From the NCBI RefSeq assembly GCF_000306235.2, contig NZ_AKWZ02000009.1:1-64000 (forward strand): DNA of 64,000 nucleotides. Reading direction: 5' to 3'. Below the pieces are notes generated by a model. That model was not told where the DNA came from, made no database searches, and saw only the letters and a list, made by a program, of their open reading frames with translations. This document shows, one piece after another, positions 9,358 through 19,171 of the stretch (position 1 is its first letter; every line of letters starts with the position of its first letter). The position numbers and the translations under genes are program-made. The DNA comes from Leptospira fainei serovar Hurstbridge str. BUT 6. GTDB taxonomy: Bacteria > Spirochaetota > Leptospiria > Leptospirales > Leptospiraceae.

Positions 9358-10200
9358 ATGTCCGAATCCATTGCATTGATCGTGGGCGGCTCAGGCGCTG
9401 CGGGGCAAAGCGCCATTCAAGGATTGACAGAAGACCGAACAATCTCGGGTCGAAACTGGAGAATCATCGCGACAACTTCCGGTGACAAAGATGTGGAAGG
9501 CGCGGATAGAACGTTAAAACAAATTCAACTAGAGGAACCGGACGAAGCCGTTTCTAAAATAATCGAAGCTCTAAAAATGGAAGATCCCGTGGATATTTTA
9601 GTTTATACGCCCGCTCGGGGAAAATTAGGATACCCAGCTTCCGAAACACCCGACGAAGACATCGAATCCGGATTGAAGTTTTGCTTCGATCCGATGCTGG
9701 AATTGGAAAAGAAATTATCCCCACGTTTGACAATCGGATACTCCGCATTCTACTATTTACCTTATTTACTTACATATTACGGTTCTTTAGCTTTCATAAA
9801 AAAGAAAATGGAGGAATGGACTTTAGAAAAACCCGCCTCCCGAAAAGCAATTCGAGCCGGGACATTTTTAAGCCAAAGTGCAAGAGGAATCGGAATCATA
9901 CTCCAGAGACTCGCGAAATCGACTTCTCATCCGGATTTGCAAAAACTGATCGAAGAGCAAAAAAGTTCGGGTAAAAAATTTTCCGACTTTTTCATCGATT
10001 ATATTCAGAAAAAGGAAAAGGAAACTTTCCTGAAGAATTTTCCCTCTATTCCTTATCGATTTACCGAACCGAAGGACCTAAAGATTGCTTTATTAAGAAT
10101 TTTACAAGGAGAACCTTCTCCGATCATATCGGTCATTGGAGATTGGGTTTGGACGGAGAATACGCTACCTCCGATGCCCGATTATCTCAAAAAAAGATGA
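9358..10200 (+). CDS. SDR-like NAD(P)-binding protein, function unknown
   Basis: This 280-residue cytoplasmic protein opens with a Rossmann glycine-rich loop (ALIVGGSGAAGQSA, residues 6-19) and has an acidic strand end after VDILVYTPARG that resembles the NAG position of short-chain dehydrogenases. I do not see a clean YxxxK catalytic motif; the YYGSLAFIKKK segment near residue 140 is the nearest match. It may be a divergent dehydrogenase or a non-catalytic nucleotide binder. A GGGAGGACAA site precedes ATG 9358. Its stop overlaps the trmO start (ATGA), so the two are translationally coupled. Confidence 0.7.
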   Translation: MSESIALIVGGSGAAGQSAIQGLTEDRTISGRNWRIIATTSGDKDVEGADRTLKQIQLEEPDEAVSKIIEALKMEDPVDILVYTPARGKLGYPASETPDEDIESGLKFCFDPMLELEKKLSPRLTIGYSAFYYLPYLLTYYGSLAFIKKKMEEWTLEKPASRKAIRAGTFLSQSARGIGIILQRLAKSTSHPDLQKLIEEQKSSGKKFSDFFIDYIQKKEKETFLKNFPSIPYRFTEPKDLKIALLRILQGEPSPIISVIGDWVWTENTLPPMPDYLKKR

Positions 10201-10664
10201 GCGAATTTAAGATTCTTCCCATCGGCACGGTCCATTGCAGTCGCTCCGAGGTGATCGACGACGATTGGGACAAGGAGGAATCCTACATCGAATTAAGTCA
10301 TGAGATTCCGGTAGAGAGTCTGGAAGGATTGAAGGACTTCTCGCATATCGAAGTATTCTATATTTTTGATAAAGTGGATCCGAATACGATCGTTTATAAA
10401 TCGGAGCGCCCGAGGGAAAATCCGGATTGGCCGAAGATCGGAATTTTTGCGCAGCGAAAGAAGGCTCGTCCCAACCGCATCGGTGCAACCATCGTCGAAT
10501 TACTACGTATTGACGGAAGAAAGATTTTCGTAAAATCTTTGGATGCCATTGATGGCACACCGGTCATCGATATTAAACCCGTTTTTAAAGAATATCTGCC
10601 GAGGCAAAACGTAGTTCAGCCTCGCTGGTCCGAGGAATTAATGCGTGATTATTGGACGCATTAG
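10197..10664 (+). CDS. trmO: TrmO/TsaA-type tRNA N6-methyltransferase
   Basis: This 155-residue protein belongs to the TrmO (YaeB/TsaA) family, which uses S-adenosylmethionine to methylate N6-threonylcarbamoyladenosine in tRNA. The hallmark GIFAQRKKARPNRIG lies at residues 81-95 and is followed by the conserved LDAIDGTPVIDIKP segment. It is shorter than E. coli TrmO (about 235 residues) and lacks the C-terminal extension, as many bacterial members do. The start ATG 10197 overlaps the stop of the SDR-like gene. It is followed by a hairpin at 10693-10724. Confidence 0.88.
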   Translation: MSEFKILPIGTVHCSRSEVIDDDWDKEESYIELSHEIPVESLEGLKDFSHIEVFYIFDKVDPNTIVYKSERPRENPDWPKIGIFAQRKKARPNRIGATIVELLRIDGRKIFVKSLDAIDGTPVIDIKPVFKEYLPRQNVVQPRWSEELMRDYWTH

Positions 10665-10692
10665 TTTTCTGCCGAATGAGAATTCTTCCGAT

Positions 10693-10724
10693 AATCACTC
10701 GCTCCGCGCTTTATATGAGTGATT
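10693..10724. terminator. Possible hairpin terminator between trmO and HAD gene
   Basis: AATCACTC at 10693-10700 pairs perfectly with GAGTGATT at 10717-10724 across a 16-base loop. It lies between convergent genes. The stem is short and the T tract modest, so the call is tentative. Confidence 0.45.
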
Positions 10725-10763
10725 TTGCATATTGAGATAATTGCGCATCGTATCAGGATCTTA

Positions 10764-11573
10764 TTATAGTACGGGCCAGTCTAGGATCGATTGGATTAAT
10801 GATCCGACAGGGGGAATTTTCCCTTTTCCCCGATCCAGAAAAATTCCCCGTAATTTCGAATTTTCCAATAATGCAAAATCGTTTTCGGTGTCGCCGAAGG
10901 ATATATCGTATCCCTCACCGTTCGTAGCTTTCATAATTTTCCGAACCTTCCCGGCTCCGTACGTAAACGGTTCCACGACCTGATGAGAAAGAACTCCTTC
11001 TTGCTCCGCAAGCTCTACGCCTAAAACCCGATTTTCCGGGATATTCCAGCGACCGGAAACTTCTCGGATGACCCCTTCCGGTGAAGCAGTCACGATCCAA
11101 ATATCCGTATTTATGCTTTGCAATGCAAGAGTCAGTTCGTAGAGAGCTCGGTACGGTTTTACGGAAATCTTAGTTTCGGAACTTTGGTTTTGCTCCCATA
11201 TTTGCCGTGCGGTTTTTCTTAATTCCAGGTTCGAACGACCCGAAAAAATCCAGGTGGACCAACGATAAGCCACTTCCAGCCCTTTCGTTTCATGGATCGT
11301 GTCGTACACTGCCCAGGCTTCTTTCTGAAAGGTAGAAGGATCCGTTTTACGCAATTTTTCCAAACGATCGGCGGTCTCAGGTTCCGGAAAAAAAGGGCGA
11401 ATGTCGGAGATCCAAGGAAGGCCTTGTCGGAGAAGCTCATTCATAACAGCTTCTCCGAAATCATTACGCACTAACGTATTATCAAAATCGAATACAACGC
11501 GAAGAGGTTTTGCGCGATCTATGACCCCGCCTAAAAAGGATAATAATTCTGTAGACCAAAACGTGTCGGACAA
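10764..11573 (-). CDS. HAD-superfamily phosphatase, phosphoserine-phosphatase-like
   Basis: This 269-residue protein has the HAD motifs in order: motif I VVFDFDNTLVRND (residues 25-37, nucleophile and acid aspartates), motif II IVTASPEGVIREV, and motifs III/IV near GAGKVRKIM and SFGDTENDFALLE. The IB-type layout resembles phosphoserine phosphatase and phosphocholine phosphatases. The substrate is not predictable from sequence. It follows the M23 peptidase gene (same strand, 5-base gap), so the two are likely co-transcribed. Confidence 0.85.
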   Translation of the reverse strand: MSDTFWSTELLSFLGGVIDRAKPLRVVFDFDNTLVRNDFGEAVMNELLRQGLPWISDIRPFFPEPETADRLEKLRKTDPSTFQKEAWAVYDTIHETKGLEVAYRWSTWIFSGRSNLELRKTARQIWEQNQSSETKISVKPYRALYELTLALQSINTDIWIVTASPEGVIREVSGRWNIPENRVLGVELAEQEGVLSHQVVEPFTYGAGKVRKIMKATNGEGYDISFGDTENDFALLENSKLRGIFLDRGKGKIPPVGSLIQSILDWPVL

Positions 11574-11578
11574 GTAAC

Positions 11579-12370
11579 TTATTGTTGAATCGTTTCCTTG
11601 GCAATTGCGACTTGAGAATCTCTGTCCGCCAAGAACGGTGGTAAGTAATGTTCAGGATTTAAAACGACATTTTGATAACGCACTTCGAAGTGGACATGAG
11701 GTCCGGTCGTATGCCCCGTATTACCGGAAAGCGCGAGCACCTGGCCCTTCTTTACCTTATCTCCTTGTTTTACGAACAAAAGAGAATTATGAGCGTATAA
11801 TGTCTGGATTCCATTAATCTGAGGATGCTGGATCACGACTCGAAGGCCGTAACCGCCGTCTCTCTTGGAATCAACGACCAATCCGTCCGCTGCGGCGATG
11901 ACTATAGATCCGTTCGGGCAAGCGATATCCACTCCTGCATGTAGAGCGTTCCAACGTCTTCCCAAGCGAGAGGTGACTCTTGAATGTTTGAAGCTTAGCG
12001 GCCAAATAAGTTCTCGCGAATCGGAAGTGAATATTTCCCGTCCCTTATCTTCCAAGAGAAGGTTCCGAGTATAATTTGCATTGTATGGAAAGAAAACCGG
12101 TTCCGAAGCGGGAATTTTTCCCGAGTCATGAATTCCGTTTAAAACTCGAACTTCTAATTCGGATGTACCAAATTTATGGTATAAATCGTCCAATGAGTCT
12201 TTCACTTTTCCGGTTACTATCCAAGTCCCTTCTCTTCCTTGGTACGTTTGGATGTATTGGTTATCGATTTTTACTTCTTCTAAATTTGGATTCGCAAAAG
12301 ATTTCAGCGCAAAAACGAGTAGGAGTGGGGTCAGGATCCCCAGAATTGTTAGGCGGATTTTACTTTTCAT
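11579..12370 (-). CDS. M23-family metallopeptidase, periplasmic
   Basis: This 263-residue protein begins with a signal/anchor segment ([20 protein letters not shown]) and ends in a LytM domain. The zinc ligands are visible in [12 protein letters not shown] (His and Asp) and in [11 protein letters not shown] (His-x-His), with the catalytic YAHNS segment between. Such enzymes cut peptidoglycan cross-links or act in cell-wall remodelling. The frame is open further upstream to 12457, but ATG 12370 follows an AAAGGACC site and starts exactly at the signal peptide. The next gene on this strand, the HAD phosphatase, follows directly. Confidence 0.92.
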   Translation of the reverse strand: MKSKIRLTILGILTPLLLVFALKSFANPNLEEVKIDNQYIQTYQGREGTWIVTGKVKDSLDDLYHKFGTSELEVRVLNGIHDSGKIPASEPVFFPYNANYTRNLLLEDKGREIFTSDSRELIWPLSFKHSRVTSRLGRRWNALHAGVDIACPNGSIVIAAADGLVVDSKRDGGYGLRVVIQHPQINGIQTLYAHNSLLFVKQGDKVKKGQVLALSGNTGHTTGPHVHFEVRYQNVVLNPEHYLPPFLADRDSQVAIAKETIQQ

Positions 12371-12812
12371 TTGGTCCTTTCCTTTATGCACTGCCAAAAA
12401 TCTTCCTAAAAAACGAAGACTGTTTCTAGGATCGGCAGAAAATTTCCGAAAGTTCAACCTATCCTGCCTTGCGGGAATCCTTGGACAAGAATTTTTCTCT
12501 TCCCAAACCCCTGCAATTGGACAATTGGGTTAAATTTTGAATTGAAATCGGATGTTTTCGATAAGATTTTATCTATTTTCATTCTATTTAATGGATTTTT
12601 AAAAGTTTTTAATAAAAATGGGTATTTGCTTCTTTAAAATTGGAAGCAGTATTTCCAGGTTTTTGAACCGATCCTCTCTGTAAAATGGATTCTCGAGAAT
12701 TTTCTTCTATGGATCCAGTTTATGCGACATAATATAGTAAAAAATTAGATAATTGTCCACTATCTTTCGGTGAATCTAATTCGAGAATAGGAATCAAGAA
12801 GTTGAAAATGGC
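12371..12812. other. Intergenic region of about 440 bp, no gene recognised
   Basis: The segment lies upstream of the M23 peptidase gene and downstream of the DCC-protein gene, both on the minus strand. It is A/T-rich at 12540-12660, with a weak GCTTC/GAAGC hairpin near 12629-12648. No coding frame with family features and no structured RNA was recognised. It presumably holds the peptidase promoter. Confidence 0.5.
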
Positions 12813-13241
12813 TTAATTTAAGAACCGTTCTTTCAATTCCGGCGTAATTACCCTGCAGGAATCAGACTTTCCAAACCAACGATATCGACGTTTGGCCACA
12901 AAATCGTAGAACCAGTCTCGAATAAATGCCGGAATTGCAATTCCGGCATATCCGAGGTTCCAGGGAAACCCAACCAATAGTAGAATTTCCAAAATTGCCC
13001 TGGATTTTCGGAAAATCTTCCCTTTGGTATAAAAGACGATGCTCGCTCCCCTTCCTAAAAGTTCGGCGGATTCGGCGGGCGTTAGAAAAGATTGGGCGGT
13101 AGCCGATTGAAGGCTCGCGAATACCATCTTCTTTTTCCTATCGATATCAATGAGAAGATTAACGCTCGCATTGCAAAGATTGCACACGCCGTCAAAAAAA
13201 ACGATATTTCGGTCTTTTAGATCGGGCGATATGAATGCCAT
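12813..13241 (-). CDS. DCC-family (DUF393) thiol-disulfide oxidoreductase-like protein
   Basis: This 142-residue protein shows the defining DxxCxxC motif, FFDGVCNLCNASV at residues 14-26, followed by the LQSATAQSFL segment characteristic of the family. The fold is thioredoxin-like and predicted to be redox active, but the physiological partner is unknown. The C-terminal hydrophobic stretch around residues 88-110 could touch the membrane. The gene stands 117 bases downstream of the rhodanese-like gene on the same strand. Confidence 0.88.
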   Translation of the reverse strand: MAFISPDLKDRNIVFFDGVCNLCNASVNLLIDIDRKKKMVFASLQSATAQSFLTPAESAELLGRGASIVFYTKGKIFRKSRAILEILLLVGFPWNLGYAGIAIPAFIRDWFYDFVAKRRYRWFGKSDSCRVITPELKERFLN

Positions 13242-13358
13242 GTTAACTGTTAGACTTACATCTCTAACAATCTATCTTCAGAATAACGGAAACTAAAAGC
13301 GCGGATGAATACGCGCTTACTCCCCCTGTCTTTCGATCGAATCTACAAAAAAGGATGT

Positions 13359-14207
13359 TTAATTTTTTCGTTCCACTCCGCCGACTCTAGGCGCAGCCCC
13401 GGTTCCACCGGCCTGTCCATAAATACTAACAGCCTGCTTGGGTAAGCTGGATTTTCTCCATTCAAACCAAGAACCGATATAAACGTTTACATCATTGTAT
13501 CCGACTTCTTTTAGCATCAAAGCCAAAAGAGACGATCTTGCACCGTTATAATCGTAAATAACTGTCGTACGTTCCGGCATAAACGGAAAGCCGCGAAGTT
13601 TTTTATTAAAGAGGGTTTTATCGATTAGATCGCCGGCAGGATCGTACAACATTCTCCAATCCCAAAGAAACGCGCCCGGTAAACGACCGCACAAGCTTCC
13701 TGGCTCCGGGGCAGTAAGGCGGGGCAGTTTGCCTTCATATTCCTCAGGAGTACGAGTATCGAATATTTGAAGTCGAGTTAGGTTTTTTTCTAGAAAGGCC
13801 TTATCGATGATTCCTTCCACTTTACGAATCTTGGAAGCAGGACCAAAATCGAGTTCTCTGGATCCTTTTTCGGTTCCTCCTTCCACAGGCCAGCGCTTAT
13901 CCAAAACATAGGTATGCACAAAGCCGGCCGACCTTAGGAGTAGAGTTAAGCGAGCGGCGAACATTCCCATTCCCTCGTCGAAGACTACAATCCGGGACTT
14001 CCCTTCTTTTTTTGCCAAAGCGAGAATTTCATCCAAGGGTCCCAACATCTTCTTAAAAGATTCGGGGTCCGATGCGAACGCCTTCTTTACAAAAGGAAAA
14101 TAGTACGCTCCCTTCAGAGTTGCTTCCTGGTACTGCGCCTGGGAACGACAATCGATTAATAAGTCCTGATCAGACAGGTCTGATTTTAAAAAGCTCCAAT
14201 TGGACAA
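13359..14207 (-). CDS. Two-domain rhodanese-like protein without catalytic cysteine
   Basis: This 282-residue protein has two rhodanese folds: residues 5-110 ([31 protein letters not shown]) and 130-255 ([12 protein letters not shown], then [12 protein letters not shown]). In active thiosulfate or mercaptopyruvate sulfurtransferases the second domain carries a CxxGxxA/S loop. Here that loop reads DYNGARSS (219-226), with Asp in the cysteine position, and the only cysteines are 20 and 173. I infer it is not a classical sulfurtransferase. It could be a binding or regulatory protein, or use Asp in phosphatase-like chemistry. Start is ATG 14207. Confidence 0.85.
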   Translation of the reverse strand: MSNWSFLKSDLSDQDLLIDCRSQAQYQEATLKGAYYFPFVKKAFASDPESFKKMLGPLDEILALAKKEGKSRIVVFDEGMGMFAARLTLLLRSAGFVHTYVLDKRWPVEGGTEKGSRELDFGPASKIRKVEGIIDKAFLEKNLTRLQIFDTRTPEEYEGKLPRLTAPEPGSLCGRLPGAFLWDWRMLYDPAGDLIDKTLFNKKLRGFPFMPERTTVIYDYNGARSSLLALMLKEVGYNDVNVYIGSWFEWRKSSLPKQAVSIYGQAGGTGAAPRVGGVERKN

Positions 14208-14466
14208 GATACACTACCGTTTATTTGTTATAGAATTCGAACCTATTTAAGTCCGAGAGAGTAAGAAGAATATTCGAAAACGATTCGATGGAATCCGAAG
14301 TATTCTAAACTTACTTTTAACCATATTCCTAAGTCCCGCTCGAAAGTTTAACTTTTTTTTCGGAAAGAGAAAAATTCGCGACATAAGGAAGAAAAATGCT
14401 GCGATTTTTTTCTTCCTGGAGCGGTTCGGTAAAATACGGTTTTTCCGGAGCCGATACTCTATAGCA

Positions 14467-15354
14467 GTGAATCTTCCGGTGCGCAAAATTATCCAGTCGT
14501 TTGTCACTCCGACCTATCTATTCTTGATTTTTATCGTTCCGACAGTCGGTTGGGATCGATTTCCATCCTATAACTTCTCGCTTTTAGCGGAAACCAGCCC
14601 ATTAATCAGTTCCTCAGCGGGCAATCTGGATGATCCCGAATTCAAGGAAGGTTGGAAAAAATATTCGAAGGATAAGGATGCCCGGCCGCTGAAGGCATGG
14701 TTCCAATCTCATCCGGATGTTAATATCCGCCCTTGCAAATTATCAAGGACTCTCGACTTTGAAGGGCTACAGTATTTTTCGATCAAATGCCAGGATGAAA
14801 TTCTGAACGGCTTCTTTTATTCGGGAGGCGCGACCGTTTCCAACCCCGACTCGATCGACTCGATTCGAGTAAAAGGTCCGGTGAAAATCGGTAAAGTCGT
14901 ATATTGGGATTTATCCTTTTCGTCCAAAGATCTTCCCGTAAATTCCTCCCCTGGCCGTTTAGAAAAACCGAATAGACGAACCCGACTCCCGGAAAAGCCA
15001 CCCGATAATTTAGGACTGCAGTATTTCTTAAGCTTAGCAAGACGTCCGGCTCATAGACCCGCGCCCGACGGAAAAGAGGTTTTCTTTGATTCATCCTGTC
15101 CGTTAGTTTTCCTGGGTAAGGACGGAGATTTTTACTGGGACAAAGCTATTTACTTTTCTTTCCAGGCCAGTTGCTTTCCTCAATCGCCGTATTCTTGGGT
15201 GCGAATCAAAGCGGATTTTTCCGGGAATCTAGTGTTAGATAATAAACCTTCCCAAAGCCTAAAGGAAGGAGAACGCTTTCTCGCGAAACTCAAAATTCAA
15301 TCCATCGAGAAAGATAAAATCGTCTGGTCCGAGGCCGAGCTATTCCATGAATAA
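14467..15354 (+). CDS. Exported protein of unknown function, upstream of HtrA-like protease
   Basis: I do not recognise this 295-residue protein. After a hydrophobic N-terminal segment ([19 protein letters not shown]) the mature part is rich in aromatic and charged residues, with paired cysteines near 87/108 and 221/239 that could form disulfides in the periplasm. The frame opens at GTG 14467; GTG 14479 is an alternative and neither has a strong ribosome site. Its last 8 bases overlap the start of the HtrA-like protease gene, so the three genes 14467-18216 are very probably one operon. Confidence 0.7.
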   Translation: MNLPVRKIIQSFVTPTYLFLIFIVPTVGWDRFPSYNFSLLAETSPLISSSAGNLDDPEFKEGWKKYSKDKDARPLKAWFQSHPDVNIRPCKLSRTLDFEGLQYFSIKCQDEILNGFFYSGGATVSNPDSIDSIRVKGPVKIGKVVYWDLSFSSKDLPVNSSPGRLEKPNRRTRLPEKPPDNLGLQYFLSLARRPAHRPAPDGKEVFFDSSCPLVFLGKDGDFYWDKAIYFSFQASCFPQSPYSWVRIKADFSGNLVLDNKPSQSLKEGERFLAKLKIQSIEKDKIVWSEAELFHE

Positions 15355-16834
15355 TATTCGAAATTCTGCAATCTATCTGGCCCTTTCGGCTCTTCTATTT
15401 CTTCCCGAATCCGTTTCGACGCAAAACGCCCAGAACAGTAACCAAGATCTTAAAAATCTGTTCGGTAGCGTGGTTATCGTTCGAAGCGACAGTTATCCCG
15501 ATCCCTCCGATCCCCTCGAGTTCGGAGACCAGGATTTATCCAAGGACGTGGGCTCCGGTTTCATCATCCAAGGGAATAGAATTTTAACGAACGCACATGT
15601 TGTCGCAGAATCGAAGTTTTTGAAAGTGAAACATTATAATAGTGGCAAATACTACGATGCCCAAGTGGAATTTTTAGGCTTCGATTGCGATCTCGCTCTT
15701 TTGAAAGTTGAAGACGACGAGTTCTTTATGGGGATCGAGCCTCTGGAAATCGCGGAGGAATCCCCTTCTTTAGGAAGCAATTTATTAATGCTCGGCTATC
15801 CTGAGGGCGACGAAAATCTTACTCTCGAAAACGGCATCGTGAATCGAATCGAGAGGCTTCGATATTCGTTTACCGGCCTCGATTATAGGAAGGTCGTTCG
15901 AGTTACTGCAAATATCCTTCCGGGTTATTCGGGCGGACCGGCCATCCAAAACGGCAAAGTTGCGGGGATCACGTTCGAAGTCAGTCAACTGCAGGGAAAT
16001 ACCGCATATCTAATTCCTCCCGAAATCGTTCTCCACTTCTTAAGAGACGTTCAGGACGGATCATACGACGGATTTCCTTACGCGGGATTCACGTTTCAAA
16101 ACGGAAATTCGGATTCTTTAAAACGATATTTAAAAGTTCCCGCAGGTTTGCAGGGGATACTGATCAATAAAGTCTATCCTGATTCTTCCTTTTCGGAGGT
16201 TTTGAAGCAGGACGATTTCTTATATAAAATAGACGATGCTTTCTTGAATAACGAAGGCGGCCTTTTGGAATTTACCGGAAGGACGGTCGTCGATTTGATA
16301 GAACCGAATTTTATCGGACAAACTCTGACTCTATTCTTTTACCGAAACGGTAAACACTTCAAAGTTCCCACGCAATTAAAGAAAACCAAATCTTTAGATA
16401 TGTACCGAGACAGGGACTCCAAAAGTTTCGTAGGCGGAGGACTAATGTTCCAGTCGGTAAATCGGGCCTTGTTCGGTAAGGAAAGCCAAAGAATCGAAGC
16501 CGCATTACGTTATCATTATAGTTACTATATTCAGGACGAGCTCTTTCGATTTACGGAACGGGACCTGATTCTTACCACCCTTTTTCCCGATCCTTTAAAT
16601 TCGAAATATCTATCCTATCGATTTAAAATTTTAGAATCGATCAACGGAAAGACTCCCGCGGATTTAGCCGACTTTAAAGAATTATGGAAGAAATACTCGG
16701 ACGGAACGATCGTTTTAAAATTTCGCGGCGTGGGTTTACCCATGATATTGGATACGAAAACGATCCGAACCATCGATGCGAGAGTTAAGAAGCGGTTCGA
16801 TGTGCGTCCGGACGGAAGCAAGGAGGAAAAATGA
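15347..16834 (+). CDS. HtrA/Deg-like trypsin-fold serine protease with C-terminal PDZ regions
   Basis: This 495-residue exported protein has a signal peptide ([15 protein letters not shown]) and a trypsin-fold domain with a complete triad: His84 in LTNAHVV, Asp115 in CDLALLK and Ser195 in GYSGGPA. Two PDZ-like regions follow, near residues 245-345 ([22 protein letters not shown]) and 380-490. It probably works in envelope protein quality control in the periplasm. It overlaps its upstream neighbour by 8 bases and its downstream neighbour by 4. The downstream protein repeats the same architecture without the triad. Confidence 0.88.
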   Translation: MNNIRNSAIYLALSALLFLPESVSTQNAQNSNQDLKNLFGSVVIVRSDSYPDPSDPLEFGDQDLSKDVGSGFIIQGNRILTNAHVVAESKFLKVKHYNSGKYYDAQVEFLGFDCDLALLKVEDDEFFMGIEPLEIAEESPSLGSNLLMLGYPEGDENLTLENGIVNRIERLRYSFTGLDYRKVVRVTANILPGYSGGPAIQNGKVAGITFEVSQLQGNTAYLIPPEIVLHFLRDVQDGSYDGFPYAGFTFQNGNSDSLKRYLKVPAGLQGILINKVYPDSSFSEVLKQDDFLYKIDDAFLNNEGGLLEFTGRTVVDLIEPNFIGQTLTLFFYRNGKHFKVPTQLKKTKSLDMYRDRDSKSFVGGGLMFQSVNRALFGKESQRIEAALRYHYSYYIQDELFRFTERDLILTTLFPDPLNSKYLSYRFKILESINGKTPADLADFKELWKKYSDGTIVLKFRGVGLPMILDTKTIRTIDARVKKRFDVRPDGSKEEK

Positions 16835-18216
16835 AACTTCGCCTTGTATCGCGATTCGTTCATAGTTTTCTAATTCTATTTTTCATCCACGCCTTCGCAA
16901 TCGAGGCGAGATCGACAGGTGAATTCTCGGTTCTCGTTCATTTTAGAAAATATTCTCATCATAATCCGTTTCAAAAAGGAATCCCTTTCCAAAAACGGAT
17001 CCCCGCAATTAGGATCGACGAACATACTGCATTAGCGCTTCTAAAACCGGGGGACATCCCTCTTTTTGCGGAACTCCATCCGGACGAATCCGCCGGTCGC
17101 AAGGCCTACTTTGAGAAGGTGGATGTGGAAACCGGTTTAGGAATTCTTGTTCTTCCGGAAGACATAGGCAGATCCAGAAAAAGAATTCCTATTTCTCATT
17201 TGGATCACCTGCATCGCGGATCAAAAGTCTGTAGCTCGTATTTTACGAATCAGGAATGGGGAAGTTTGGACAATTCCAAGACTTTACTTCCTTTAACCAA
17301 AATTGTTAAACGTGAGGAGGGCGAATCCGTTAGAAAATTTCTTTTCTCACACGGCGTTGTATGCGGTTTTACGGACGGTTTTTGGAATGCGGGTTCGGAT
17401 CTGTTGCGAAGATTCTACGTTCACCGATATTCGTCCGTTTCTCCGTTCCCGCACCCGGGGTTTGTGGCGGATACGAGCCTGACTCCGGCGGAGGAAAATT
17501 ACTACTTCCCCAAAGGAAGCGTGGGAGTTGTCGTATCGGAAGTCCTGCCAGGCGTGGGTCCGATGCATAATTTGTTTCCTGGAGACGCGATTCTATCAAT
17601 CAACGGAATTTCCGTCGCTTCCAAAGATAAACAGCGTCTTTACGACCTTATTCTAACGCGACATGGAACTGCCTTGAATGCAGGAGATTCCGTGGATTTA
17701 GTTTTATATCGAGATGGGCGTCGACGAGAAATCGTTTATCGCCTGAAACAATACAGTGAAGATTCCTTTCTGATACCCGAACGAATCGACAAAGGAGCGC
17801 CTAGATATTTGATTTCCGGCGGTCTTTTATTTACGGAACTCACTCGCGCTTACCTGAAAGAATTCGGAGAAAAATATAAATCTTCTGCGGAACGAAAATT
17901 AGTTTATTTAGCGGATAGTTTTTCGCGAAAACTTCATCCGGAAAAGAATAGAATCGTCCTACTTTCGAGAACGTTTCCCGATGAGAAGAATCGTTCATAT
18001 CAAGAATTCCAAGATCTGATCTTAGAGTCCGTAAATGATAAAACAGTGGACTCTATTGCCGGTCTAAAGGCCTTAATGCGGGATACCAAGGATGAATTTT
18101 ACGTCTTTCGGTTTTCCGGGAATCGGATCGTGGTTTTCGGAAAAGATGAAGCAAAAGAACTCGATGCTCGCATAAAATCTTTATATTCTTTGGACGCCTT
18201 AGATAACGTAGATTGA
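16831..18216 (+). CDS. Protease-like PDZ protein lacking the serine-protease triad
   Basis: This 461-residue exported protein (signal peptide [14 protein letters not shown]) follows the HtrA-like gene with an ATGA overlap and an AAGGAGG site. Its C-terminal half matches its neighbour in layout: a PDZ domain with [11 protein letters not shown] and [13 protein letters not shown] (about residues 228-300), then a C-terminal segment with [20 protein letters not shown] that parallels [20 protein letters not shown] in the neighbour. The N-terminal part has no TNAHVV, DLALL or GxSGGP motif. I infer a pseudoprotease that may partner or regulate the active protease. Confidence 0.78.
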   Translation: MKLRLVSRFVHSFLILFFIHAFAIEARSTGEFSVLVHFRKYSHHNPFQKGIPFQKRIPAIRIDEHTALALLKPGDIPLFAELHPDESAGRKAYFEKVDVETGLGILVLPEDIGRSRKRIPISHLDHLHRGSKVCSSYFTNQEWGSLDNSKTLLPLTKIVKREEGESVRKFLFSHGVVCGFTDGFWNAGSDLLRRFYVHRYSSVSPFPHPGFVADTSLTPAEENYYFPKGSVGVVVSEVLPGVGPMHNLFPGDAILSINGISVASKDKQRLYDLILTRHGTALNAGDSVDLVLYRDGRRREIVYRLKQYSEDSFLIPERIDKGAPRYLISGGLLFTELTRAYLKEFGEKYKSSAERKLVYLADSFSRKLHPEKNRIVLLSRTFPDEKNRSYQEFQDLILESVNDKTVDSIAGLKALMRDTKDEFYVFRFSGNRIVVFGKDEAKELDARIKSLYSLDALDNVD

Positions 18217-18271
18217 CAAAATTCTTGACTAAGTCTCTGTCTCGGGATTTTCTTTGGATTCGGAACTTTCC

Positions 18272-19171
18272 ATGAAAATCCTTTTCGTAGATGATGAGGA
18301 GGTTATCCGGGATCTATTCCAGGAAATCTTCGGTAGCGAGTATGAACTCACGCTTGCAGGAACTGCGGAGCAAGCCCTTGAAGTCGCCGACTCGGACGCT
18401 TTCGATCTTATCATTACTGATATCCGTCTTCCTCGGATGAACGGAATAGAGTTAATAACTAAACTCCGAGAAAAAGGAGTAGAAACCCCTTTTATAGTCA
18501 TTACCGGAAACCAGGATATTCAAATCTCCATCAACGCTCTTCGATTGGGCGCAGTGGATTTTTTTCTAAAACCGTTCCGAATGGAAGCGATCAGATACTC
18601 CCTACTTCGATTCCGAAACCTTTTTTATGCGGGAAAAGATTTAGTAGACAAGCGATTTTTTCAAGTTCGAGAATCGAAACAAAAGTTCGCATTAATTCCT
18701 AGATTAGGAAACCTTAATCAATATGTTCATTTAATTCTACGGTCCATTTCTCATTTACCCGGACTTCATAGCGATGACCTTCTTTCGCTGAAAGTTTCCC
18801 TTTACGAATTGGTCGGGAATGCGATAGAGCACGGTTGTGCGAGAATTTCCTACCATCAAAAACAGGAGTTGATGTTCAAGGAAAACGATTACTTTTCCTA
18901 CGTGGACAGTATATGCGAATCCAAGGAAGAGTGGATCGAAGTGGAAGTGCATTACGACGATAAACAAGTAACCGTTATCTTGGAAGATAAGGGAGAAGGC
19001 TTCGATCCGGATCGAGTCCCGGATCCGGTAAACGATCCTAATGCAAGCCAACTATCCGGACGAGGAATCTTTTTAGTTAGAATGAACGTCGATTCTTTAG
19101 AATATAACGGAAAAGGAAATCGAGTTACTTTCATTAAGAAATTGCAGGCTCCCGTTTCAGTTAAGAATTAA
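18272..19171 (+). CDS. Response regulator with C-terminal HATPase (RsbW-like) domain
   Basis: This 299-residue protein joins a receiver domain (acidic pocket DDEE, phosphoacceptor in IITDIRLPRMNG, ITGNQD, and Lys in FFLKPF) to an ATP-binding domain. The second domain has all GHKL boxes: the Asn in YELVGNAIEHG, G1 in LEDKGEGFDP and G2 in SGRGIFLVRMN. There is no phosphoaccepting His, so it resembles anti-sigma-factor kinases of the RsbW group controlled by phosphorylation. The start is ATG 18272; TTG 18254 is a weaker option. Its stop codon overlaps that of the convergent gene at 19168 within a TTAA. The preceding protease pair lies 55 bases upstream. Confidence 0.85.
   Translation: MKILFVDDEEVIRDLFQEIFGSEYELTLAGTAEQALEVADSDAFDLIITDIRLPRMNGIELITKLREKGVETPFIVITGNQDIQISINALRLGAVDFFLKPFRMEAIRYSLLRFRNLFYAGKDLVDKRFFQVRESKQKFALIPRLGNLNQYVHLILRSISHLPGLHSDDLLSLKVSLYELVGNAIEHGCARISYHQKQELMFKENDYFSYVDSICESKEEWIEVEVHYDDKQVTVILEDKGEGFDPDRVPDPVNDPNASQLSGRGIFLVRMNVDSLEYNGKGNRVTFIKKLQAPVSVKN

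Noticed and set aside
12076..12533. Plus-strand frames opposite the M23 peptidase gene
   Set aside because: They run antisense to a gene with clear catalytic motifs and have no features of their own.
14247..14507. Minus-strand frame of 86 codons before the gene at 14467
   Set aside because: It is Lys/Arg/Phe-rich from an A/T-rich upstream region, with no ribosome site and no recognisable domain.
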